Source: an uncultured Lactobacillaceae bacterium (lineage in GTDB: Bacteria; Bacillota; Bacilli; Lactobacillales; Lactobacillaceae). Taken from it: DNA of 49,893 nt. The notes below the pieces were generated by a model that worked only from the letters and a program-made list of their open reading frames with translations, ran no database searches and had not been told where the DNA came from. How positions within the stretch are numbered: the first letter of the stretch is position 1; each line of letters opens with the position of its first letter. Position numbers and translations under genes: made by a program. Location of the stretch: positions 1 through 49,893 of the forward strand of contig CALYQJ010000013.1 in the NCBI GenBank assembly GCA_945285405.1, written 5' to 3'. This document shows positions 42,971-49,893 of the stretch, one piece after another.

Positions 42971-43143
42971 GCATTTTTCTATGAACAGATAATTTTTTTT
43001 AAAGCAATTATTAAAAGGAAAAAAATTGTTCTTTAAAAGTTTTAATAGTGTAATGAACTTTTGCAGAATTTCATGAAATAAAGTTTCAAATATTTAAATA
43101 AAGCTTAATGATAATTATTTATTGAAAACCAAATAAATGCTAG

Positions 43144-43173
43144 GATTGCGCTTACAAAAAATTGAGTTATACT
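43144..43173 (+). promoter_or_regulatory. Lyase promoter with overlapping cre site
   Basis: TTGCGC (43146-43151) and TATACT (43168-43173) are 16 bases apart. Read on the minus strand, 43144-43156 is TGTAAGCGCAATC, one mismatch from the cre consensus over its core. The cre covers the -35, which predicts repression by CcpA when preferred sugars are present. The remaining sequence from 42971 to 43269 is AT-rich with no gene or other structure recognised. Confidence 0.6.
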
Positions 43174-43275
43174 GATAACTGCAAACAAATCTATTATCAA
43201 AAAATACGAAATAATATTTCACGACAAGCTAATAGTTTTGTTGTATTCAATTTAAATTAAGAGAGGAAAATGACA

Positions 43276-46200
43276 ATGCTCAAAAGATGGCGTAAATTTG
43301 GAGAAATGTTCTTAGCAATTTTGTTTTTAATAAACTCCGTTAGTTCCGATGTTTCTGTAATCGCTGCGCCGATAGAAAATTATAATTCAGCAAATTTATC
43401 TAAATCCCCGATTAATTTTCGTGATTCTAAAGATACAAGGGTAAATTTAGCTTTAAATCAACCAGTAACTTATTCTGGAGTTGAAGGTGATAAATCAAAT
43501 GGTAAATGGAAATATCCACAATTTGCAGGAGAAAAAGTAGTTGATGGGGATGAAAGTACTCGTTGGTCTGCAGGAAAAACTGATGATCAATGGTTAACCA
43601 TTGATTTAGGAAAAGCTCAAAAGGTAAGTGAGATTCAATTATTATTTCATGCGGAATCACCTTCTTATCAGGTATTAGTTTCATCAGATGGTAAAAACTT
43701 TAATTCCGTTTATAATATGGAAAAAGGTACACAAGGGCAAAAAACACAACGCGTGATAATTTTTAATTCTATAACTGCTCGTTACATAAAATATCAACAA
43801 AATAAAATGTGGTTGAATCCGGGAAACAACCAGTATTATGGATCTAGTTTATATGAAATTAAGGCTTTTGCAGAATCTCGGTCAGTTAAAAGTTTAACTT
43901 TTGATCAAACGGCTCAAAAATTAAGTGTAGGATATAGTAAAGTTTTAAATTATCATGCTGATCCCGCGGATTTAAAACCGGCAGCAGATAAATTAATTTG
44001 GACTAGTTCGGATCCTTCGGTTGCGTCGGTGGAAAAAGGTCAAGTAAAAGGGTTAAAAGCTGGAACAACAATAATTACAGCACAAATACCTGAAACATCT
44101 ATTAAAGCTACTATGGAATTGATTGTCCAAACGAATCGACCGGAATACACTGCAATGCGCCAAAAATGGCGAGAACGTTTAATTGCTACTAAGCCTGATT
44201 TAAGTGATCCAAATGTTAAAAAATATTTAACGGATTTAGCAAAGCAAAGTGATGAGCTCTGGGAAAGTATGGATCGTAGCGCTAGTCGAAAACGAATTTG
44301 GGCTCAAAAGTCATCTGATACTGTATCTGCGGACTATACTACTACTTTTACTAACATTAAAATATTAACATTAGGGTATTATAATCCATTAAGTAATCAA
44401 TACCAACAACCTGAAGTTTATAAAGCAATAATTGATGCACTTAATTTTATGGTTGATAATAAAAAATATAACGGTAGCTATTCAACTGGTAATTGGTGGG
44501 ATTGGCAAATTGGTTCTGCGCAACAATTAGATGATATTTTAATTTTATTAAATGACGATTTAGTAAAGCAAAATCATGATCAGTTAATAAAATTCGTAAA
44601 ACCACTTTTAGGCTATGATCGTGATCCTAATGTGCGTTGGCCTTCTGCAGTAGCCACCGGAGCTAATTTGACAGATATTTCGATTTCCGTATTAGCTACA
44701 GCAATTTTATTAGAGGATGATCAACGAATGGCTTTAGTAAAAGACAATTTACCTAAAGCAATGCAATTGGTTACTCAAGGTGAAGGAATTTATGCTGATG
44801 GTTCTTTTATTCAACATATTGGTATTCCGTATAATGGCAGTTATGGTAATGAAATGATAAAGGGCATCGCTCGAATTTCATCTTTATTAGTTAATACTCA
44901 GTGGGCAATTAGTGAAGAACAATTTAAGAATATTGCTAACTTTATCGATCAAGGATTTTTACAATTAATGGTAGAAGGTCGTATGCCTTCAATGGTATCT
45001 GGAAGAAGTATTTCCCGGGCACCAGGAACAAATCCTGAAACAACAGAGTTAGAAACCGGCAAAGAAACTATTGCTAATTTAACTTTAATTGCAGATGCTT
45101 TACCGCAATCATTGAAAGATAAAGTAAATCAATCAGTTGCAGTATGGGTTAAGCAAATAGGAACTAGGTATAACTTTTTTGATAATCCTCGAGATTATGC
45201 TGCGATAACAGGTTTAAAAAACGCTTTGGCAACAGCAAAGGCTCTTGATGCTGATTTTACTTCATTAAATATTTATGCTTCAATGGATCGCGTAATGCAA
45301 AAAGCTCCAAATTATGCTGCTGGTATTAGTATGTATTCTAGCCGAGTTTCTAATTATGAATCAATTAATGGAGAAAATAAGCATGCATGGCATACAGCTG
45401 ATGGAATGTTCTATCTTTATAATGATGATTTAAATCAATTTGGTGAAGGCTATTGGGCAACAGTCGATCCTTATCGTTTACCTGGAACTACTGTTGATAC
45501 GCAAAAATTAAATGATGGTGCACAACAGTCTAAAAAGAGTCCGCAAAAATGGGTAGGCGGTGCAACTGATGGGGTAATTGCCAGTGTTGGAATGGCACTA
45601 GATAAGAGTAACCAAGGCCAAGATTTGAGTGCTTTAAAGTCATGGTTCTTATTAAATGGACAGATTGTTAACTTAGGAACTAAAATCCAAGGCAATACTA
45701 GTGCTGATATTGAAACAATCCTTGACCAAAGGCAAATTACACCTGAATCAGATCAATTGTGGCAAGATGGGAAAATTGCTTCTAGTTTTCCAACCACTAT
45801 TAATAAATGGTTTAATATTCAAGAACCTAATACTAAAAATAATGTTGGTTATATTTTAGGGAAAACTAATGACCCTGTACTGGTTACTAAGAATACGCGA
45901 CAAGGTAGTTATAAAAATATTAATCCTTTATTCCCTTCAGATAAAATTTATCAACATACTTATGTTACTTTAGCAGCATTGCATGGTTCTCAGGTTAATA
46001 ATGGAAAATATGAGTATGTAGTTGTTCCAGGTGCAAGTAATGAAAAAATAGCTCAGCTAGCAGCAAAGCCGGATTATCAAGTATTGTTTAATAATAGTGA
46101 TGTCCAAGCAATTAAAACTTCCGATCAAATTATGGCAAATGTGTGGAGTAAAGTTGAAGATCTTGGAGGATTATTTAGTACTAATTCCGCATGTTCAGTT

Positions 46201-47727
46201 ATTATTAAAAACTTGGGTGCTAATAATTATCAAATAACAGTTTCTGATCCTACTCAAAAAGATGGAACAGTTAAACTTAGTTTTAACTATCCAATAGCAT
46301 TGACAACTAAGACTTCTGATTTTACAGTTTCTGGGCAAGATTTATTGTTTAAAACCAACGGTTTAGCAGGTAAAAGTAAAAGCGTTAAAGTTAGCCTTAA
46401 TATTCCTGTTGATAAAAGTAAGTTAATAGATACAATAAAAAAAGCTCAGCAAATTAAAGAAAATGCTTATACGGCACAATCTTATTCAAAACTAAAAACA
46501 GCTTTGCAACAGGCCATAGTTATTAAAGATCAGGATAATACTAGTCAAAACGTGGTAGACGTTTCAAATAGTAATTTAGAAAAAGCAATTAATGAATTAG
46601 TTAAAATTGCTGATATTACAGATTTAAAACAGCAAATTGCTAAGGCTGAAAAATTAAATGAACAAGATTATACTAGCAATTCTTGGGAAACGTTAAGAAA
46701 AGCTTTGGAAACAGGGGTACAAGTAGTAAGCCAAGTAGATAATTTTAGTCAAAAAGAAGTGGATAATGCAACGGAAGCAATTAAAACTGCTTTAAATAAT
46801 TTAGTAAAACAATCGAGTTCTCAATTACCTAATGATCCTGTCGATCCAAGTTTACCGGTTGTAGACAAAAATGAGTTAAAGGCTTTGATTGATCAAGCAC
46901 AACAAGTAATTAATCAATCTGCTAAATATCCATTAGAAACTATTAATCAGATAAAGCAAGAAATACTTGAAGCTCAAAAAATTGTTAATGATGTTAATGC
47001 ATCTGCTAAAGATGTTTCTACAGCCGCTAGCAGTTTACAAGATATTTTAAATAAATTAAAACCAATTGATCCAACAACTAGTCAAGTTGATCTTACAGCT
47101 TTACGGCAATCTTTAAAAATATATGATGATTTAGTTTCTAAATTTGAAATTTATACTAAATCAAGTGTTACTAATTATAAAAATGCCGCTAAAAAAGCAC
47201 GAGAATTATTAAAACAAAGTAAAATTACACAGAATGATGTAGATAAAGTTACAAAATTACTTAATAATGCATATGAGAACTTAACTAAAATTTGGGATTA
47301 TCAAAAAGTTCAGCAAATTGGGTATATTGATTATGAACCAGGATACGGGATTAACGTTTATCGTGAACCAGCCAAACAGTTTACTGGGCAAAGATTATCT
47401 CATGGTAGTGCCTGGAAAATTAGCGGTATTGCAACTCATTATGATGGAATTAAGTATTATCGCGTAGGATCAAATCAGTGGATTGATAGTCAATATGTTA
47501 CTTTTAAACCAATTTATTTTAAACCTTTAACCGGGGTAATTAAAATTAATTATGTTCCTGGATATGGTGTTAATATTTGGCAAGATGCAACAACTAATTG
47601 TGATTATGACCATCATCGAAAACTTTTAACTAATACTAAATGGCGAGTTAAAGGTATTCAAAATGGTTTCTACTATGTTGGCAAAAATCAATGGGTAGAT
47701 GCGATTTATGCAGTTTATTCTAGATAA
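43276..47727 (+). CDS. Secreted multidomain polysaccharide lyase family 8 (hyaluronate/chondroitin/xanthan-lyase-like)
   Basis: A 1483-aa surface enzyme. Signal peptide: KRWRK then a hydrophobic run, probable cleavage near VIAA-PIEN. Then an F5/8-type C (CBM32-like) domain about 58-200 (ALNQPVTYSG, STRWSAG), a Big_2 Ig-like domain about 205-290 (WTSSDPSVASV), the PL8 alpha/alpha toroid with catalytic N406 in NWWDWQIG, H514 and Y523 in QHIGIPYNGSYG and Arg in GRSISR, and the PL8 beta-sandwich (YLYNDD, DPYRLPGTTV). Three or four FIVAR-like helical repeats (about 1045-1345) and two surface-layer-type repeats with YxPGYGxNxxxxP and NQWIDSQYV-like endings (about 1350-1483) follow and probably hold it to the wall; there is no LPXTG. 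ATG 43270 is too close to GAGAGG; ATG 43276 fits. The substrate is unknown: no hydrolase for unsaturated disaccharides is nearby. Confidence 0.9.
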   Translation: MLKRWRKFGEMFLAILFLINSVSSDVSVIAAPIENYNSANLSKSPINFRDSKDTRVNLALNQPVTYSGVEGDKSNGKWKYPQFAGEKVVDGDESTRWSAGKTDDQWLTIDLGKAQKVSEIQLLFHAESPSYQVLVSSDGKNFNSVYNMEKGTQGQKTQRVIIFNSITARYIKYQQNKMWLNPGNNQYYGSSLYEIKAFAESRSVKSLTFDQTAQKLSVGYSKVLNYHADPADLKPAADKLIWTSSDPSVASVEKGQVKGLKAGTTIITAQIPETSIKATMELIVQTNRPEYTAMRQKWRERLIATKPDLSDPNVKKYLTDLAKQSDELWESMDRSASRKRIWAQKSSDTVSADYTTTFTNIKILTLGYYNPLSNQYQQPEVYKAIIDALNFMVDNKKYNGSYSTGNWWDWQIGSAQQLDDILILLNDDLVKQNHDQLIKFVKPLLGYDRDPNVRWPSAVATGANLTDISISVLATAILLEDDQRMALVKDNLPKAMQLVTQGEGIYADGSFIQHIGIPYNGSYGNEMIKGIARISSLLVNTQWAISEEQFKNIANFIDQGFLQLMVEGRMPSMVSGRSISRAPGTNPETTELETGKETIANLTLIADALPQSLKDKVNQSVAVWVKQIGTRYNFFDNPRDYAAITGLKNALATAKALDADFTSLNIYASMDRVMQKAPNYAAGISMYSSRVSNYESINGENKHAWHTADGMFYLYNDDLNQFGEGYWATVDPYRLPGTTVDTQKLNDGAQQSKKSPQKWVGGATDGVIASVGMALDKSNQGQDLSALKSWFLLNGQIVNLGTKIQGNTSADIETILDQRQITPESDQLWQDGKIASSFPTTINKWFNIQEPNTKNNVGYILGKTNDPVLVTKNTRQGSYKNINPLFPSDKIYQHTYVTLAALHGSQVNNGKYEYVVVPGASNEKIAQLAAKPDYQVLFNNSDVQAIKTSDQIMANVWSKVEDLGGLFSTNSACSVIIKNLGANNYQITVSDPTQKDGTVKLSFNYPIALTTKTSDFTVSGQDLLFKTNGLAGKSKSVKVSLNIPVDKSKLIDTIKKAQQIKENAYTAQSYSKLKTALQQAIVIKDQDNTSQNVVDVSNSNLEKAINELVKIADITDLKQQIAKAEKLNEQDYTSNSWETLRKALETGVQVVSQVDNFSQKEVDNATEAIKTALNNLVKQSSSQLPNDPVDPSLPVVDKNELKALIDQAQQVINQSAKYPLETINQIKQEILEAQKIVNDVNASAKDVSTAASSLQDILNKLKPIDPTTSQVDLTALRQSLKIYDDLVSKFEIYTKSSVTNYKNAAKKARELLKQSKITQNDVDKVTKLLNNAYENLTKIWDYQKVQQIGYIDYEPGYGINVYREPAKQFTGQRLSHGSAWKISGIATHYDGIKYYRVGSNQWIDSQYVTFKPIYFKPLTGVIKINYVPGYGVNIWQDATTNCDYDHHRKLLTNTKWRVKGIQNGFYYVGKNQWVDAIYAVYSR

Positions 47728-47776
47728 CATTTTAAAAATTATTTCACATTAGTTATTAAACAAATTAAATCAGAGT

Positions 47777-47811
47777 AAAAAGCGTTGAGTATTATTTATT
47801 CGACGCTTTTT
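47777..47811. terminator. Bidirectional terminator between the lyase and the rpiR pseudogene
   Basis: AAAAAGCGTTGA pairs with TCGACGCTTTTT (one G-U) around a loop of about 11 bases, flanked by A and T runs. Confidence 0.82.
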
Positions 47812-47832
47812 CGCGTATCTGAAATAAAAATA

Positions 47833-48581
47833 TCATTTTTGAATACGTATAGCATAGGCATCTAGAAGAATTCGACTAATTACTTCAAGTGGCAGACGAG
47901 AATGTACTTCAAATTCAGGAAAAAATGAACTTTTTTGCTTATAACCTATAAAAGCAATTTCTGAATAATTGATTAATTTTCCTTGATTATTTGTAGTTAT
48001 CGTTATAGTTGAAACTTGATTTTTTAAGGCAACTTGACCGGATTTAAGTAAAGAATAGGTTTCACCATTTAATGAAATAAAAATAATTAGGTTACCGCGC
48101 TTAATACGATTGCTAATTGGAATAATAATATTAGGATCATCATGAAACTCTACATTTTTATCTAATAATTCTAATTTAATTTGCATTTCTCGAGCTGTCA
48201 TTTCAGAAAATCCTTGAGCGAAAATGTAAACCTTTTTTGCAATTTTAATTTTTTGGACAGCCCTTCCAATATCATCCACATTAATTTTTTGTATTGTTTT
48301 TAATACTTTATCTTAATTTTTTAAAACAACATTTTTGATTTTTTGGTTCGTATCTTTAAAGTTTGGAAAACTATTTAAAGTATTGTTCTCTTGAATTACA
48401 GTTTGATGAAAGTTGGTATACCCACTGTAACCCCGTTTCTTCATGGCCCTTACAATTGTAGCTGTTGATACATTTGCTTTTTCACTAAGTTGAGAGTAAT
48501 TGAAAGATTAGAAATCTGATGGCGATGTTGATCAATATAATTCCAAAGATAATTTTCGGTGTTACTTAATTTTTTTTTCAT
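47833..48581 (-). pseudogene. Broken RpiR/MurR-family regulator
   Basis: Read on the minus strand from ATG 48581, the frame gives MKKKLSNTENYLWNYIDQHR and then loses homology near 48500, where a shift of frame restores LSEKANVSTATIVRAMKKRG and GYSGYTNF, the HTH core of RpiR proteins. An in-frame TAA near 48315 then interrupts before the SIS domain, which continues to 47833 (VYIFAQGFSEMTAREMQ, ISLNGETYSLL). One frameshift and one nonsense codon are thus needed to break a gene of about 248 codons. The intact SIS part alone (148 codons) could still be translated but has no DNA-binding domain. It is divergent from the phosphofructokinase gene and was presumably its regulator. Confidence 0.82.
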
Positions 48582-48684
48582 AATTTTTTGTAAAGATTTT
48601 TCTTTTTTTGGCTAGTAATTAAGAATTTTTGTAAACCTTTTAAAATAATTTTATCATATAATAACAATAAAATTCGGAGGAAAA

Positions 48685-49617
48685 ATGATTTATACGTTAA
48701 CATTAAATCCAGCAATTGATTTATTTATTGAAACTGAGCATTTACAAAAGGATATAGTTAATCGGACTCAAAGCTATGATGTTCAAGCAAATGGAAAAGG
48801 AGTTAATGTTTCGTTAGTTTTAAAAATGTTGGGAATAGATAATACTGCAATGGGTATTGGAGCGGGATTTACTTTGAAATACATTATAGATTATCTAAAG
48901 GATCATGATATTGCTACTGATTTTTTATATACGCCAGGTATTACTAGAATTAATGTTTTTACACGAGTATTAGAAGAAAATAATGAGTACAAATTGATTA
49001 ATCCAGGACCATATGTAAATTCTTTAATAATAGATCAGTTAATGAAAAAGATAAAAGAAATTAAAGCTAACGATTTTTTAGTCATATCAGGTAGCTTTGC
49101 TCAAGGAATTTCACCAACTATTTTGTATAAAATTGCTCAATTGTCTTGTATTAACGGTTTTAATTTAGTAGTTGATACTAGCTATTCTGAAGTAATGCAA
49201 ATATTAAAACAGCATCCTTTTTTGATTAAACCAGACGAAGAAGAAATAATGTCGTGGTTTAATTTAACAGAAAAGCCGGATTTAAAGGGCTTTTGTGATT
49301 TGAGTTTTGAATTAATAAAAAGAGGTGCACAGCGTGTATTACTATCATTAGGTTCAAAAGGGGCTCTTTATGTGGATCAAGATAAAGTATTTTTTGGGAA
49401 TGCAGCTAAAGGTAAAGTAATAAATACTGCTTGTTCTGGAGATACTATGTTAGGAACTTTTATTGCCGGAATAATTAAAGGACAAAAAATTTCATTCAAT
49501 TTACAAAATAGTATTGCTGCAGGGAGTTCAACTGCATTTAGAGCTGGATTAACAGATTTTTCTGATATTGCAGAGTTAAAAAAACAAATTGAAATTAAAA
49601 AGCTTGGAGGGAATTAG
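48685..49617 (+). CDS. fruK: 1-phosphofructokinase (PfkB family; FruK/LacC group)
   Basis: A 310-aa PfkB-fold kinase. The start MIYTLTLNPAIDLFIE, the substrate-binding QANGKGVNVSLVLKMLG and the catalytic NTACSGDTMLGTFIAG with its Asp are present. This subgroup phosphorylates fructose-1-phosphate or tagatose-6-phosphate; the fructose-type EIIB that follows favours 1-phosphofructokinase. CGGAGG precedes the ATG. The neighbouring RpiR regulator gene is broken. Confidence 0.88.
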   Translation: MIYTLTLNPAIDLFIETEHLQKDIVNRTQSYDVQANGKGVNVSLVLKMLGIDNTAMGIGAGFTLKYIIDYLKDHDIATDFLYTPGITRINVFTRVLEENNEYKLINPGPYVNSLIIDQLMKKIKEIKANDFLVISGSFAQGISPTILYKIAQLSCINGFNLVVDTSYSEVMQILKQHPFLIKPDEEEIMSWFNLTEKPDLKGFCDLSFELIKRGAQRVLLSLGSKGALYVDQDKVFFGNAAKGKVINTACSGDTMLGTFIAGIIKGQKISFNLQNSIAAGSSTAFRAGLTDFSDIAELKKQIEIKKLGGN

Positions 49618-49618
49618 A

Positions 49619-49893
49619 ATGGCTAAATATCAAATTTTAGCGGTAACTGGATGTCCAACAGGAATTGCTCATACTTATATGGCACAAGAAGCTTTAGAGG
49701 AAGCTGCTAAAAAGCAAAATGTTTCAATAAAAGTTGAAACTCATGGGCAAATAGGAATTGAAAATAACTTTACATCAGAAGAAATTGATCAGGTACAAGG
49801 TATTGTTATTGCAGCGGATAAATCAGTTTGGATTGAACGATTTGATGGCAAAAAATTGATTAGTGTTTCAGTTTCTAAAGGCATGAAGAATGC
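49619..49893 (+). CDS. Fructose-type PTS component starting with an EIIB domain (partial, cut by window end)
   Basis: The first 91 codons of a PTS gene. The EIIB(Fru) active-site cysteine is C12 in VTGCPTGIAHTYMAQEAL. Starting directly with EIIB implies an EIIBC protein, with EIIA either at the far end or encoded separately. GGAGGG lies before the ATG, overlapping the end of fruK. The C-terminal part is outside the window. Confidence 0.92.
   Translation, partial: MAKYQILAVTGCPTGIAHTYMAQEALEEAAKKQNVSIKVETHGQIGIENNFTSEEIDQVQGIVIAADKSVWIERFDGKKLISVSVSKGMKN

Noticed and set aside
43276-47727. Lyase, SIS-PTS operon and fruK as one hyaluronan utilisation locus
   Set aside because: No unsaturated glucuronyl hydrolase, KduI/KdgK/KdgA genes are present, and strong terminators separate the units; co-location alone is not enough.
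1-49893. CRISPR arrays, tRNA or rRNA genes, intact insertion sequences, prophage
   Set aside because: No regularly spaced repeats, cloverleaf sequences, transposase or phage genes were recognised on either strand.

Overview
The window is a strongly AT-rich stretch of a low-G+C Firmicute chromosome. Gene content points to Lactobacillaceae: a second LepA-type GTPase, a citrate lyase cluster, many PTS permeases, a D-2-hydroxyacid dehydrogenase, TTG/GTG starts with strong GGAGG sites, and a secreted lyase ending in lactobacillus-type cell-surface repeats. An insect- or animal-gut lactobacillus would fit, but the species is not identified from sequence alone. No rRNA, tRNA, CRISPR array, phage or intact insertion sequence was seen.

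Layout. (1) 0.1-4.7 kb: a YbiW-like glycyl radical enzyme with a divergent, short radical-SAM activase and a DeoR-family regulator. (2) 4.9-10.8 kb: a divergent LepA paralogue, a BceAB-like ABC transporter without its usual two-component system, about 1 kb without genes, and an orphan BlaI/CopY-family repressor. (3) 11.1-19.2 kb: citrate fermentation, with a divergent SorC-family regulator, an AEC-family permease, citC-D-E-F, a terminator and a decayed stretch, then citX-citG. (4) 19.3-26.7 kb: a LevR-type enhancer-binding activator, a good sigma-54 (-24/-12) promoter, a complete mannose-family PTS, a small membrane protein and the ribulose-monophosphate pair HPS and PHI. (5) 26.7-30.5 kb, minus strand: organophosphate MFS transporter, HAD phosphatase, deoxyribose-phosphate aldolase and GntR regulator, with a 28-bp perfect palindrome over the deoC promoter. 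(6) 30.7-34.0 kb: a stand-alone EIIA(Glc), then a copper operon of membrane-anchored cupredoxin, soluble cupredoxin and a CopA ATPase without its own N-terminal metal-binding domain, behind two cop boxes. (7) 34.0-35.4 kb: a D-2-hydroxyacid dehydrogenase behind an unusual leader (palindrome, 25-codon ORF, four-segment attenuator-like RNA). (8) 35.6-38.8 kb: deoC-deoB-pdp nucleoside catabolism. (9) 39.1-42.9 kb: a FrlB-like sugar-phosphate deglycase/isomerase with a mannose-family PTS lacking EIIA and a GntR regulator. (10) 43.3-47.7 kb: a 1.48-kresidue secreted family 8 polysaccharide lyase behind a cre-like promoter. (11) 47.8-49.9 kb: a broken RpiR regulator divergent from 1-phosphofructokinase and the start of a fructose-type PTS gene, cut by the window end.

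Taken together this is an accessory carbohydrate-acquisition region: self-contained uptake-plus-catabolism cassettes, each with its own regulator (DeoR, SorC, LevR, two GntR, a decayed RpiR), feeding glycolysis, pentose phosphates or acetate/pyruvate. The observations I consider least explained are the D-hydroxyacid dehydrogenase leader, the sigma-54 PTS plus HPS/PHI operon, the copper operon with a split-off cupredoxin and no local CopY, and the GRE whose activase lacks the usual ferredoxin-like insert.
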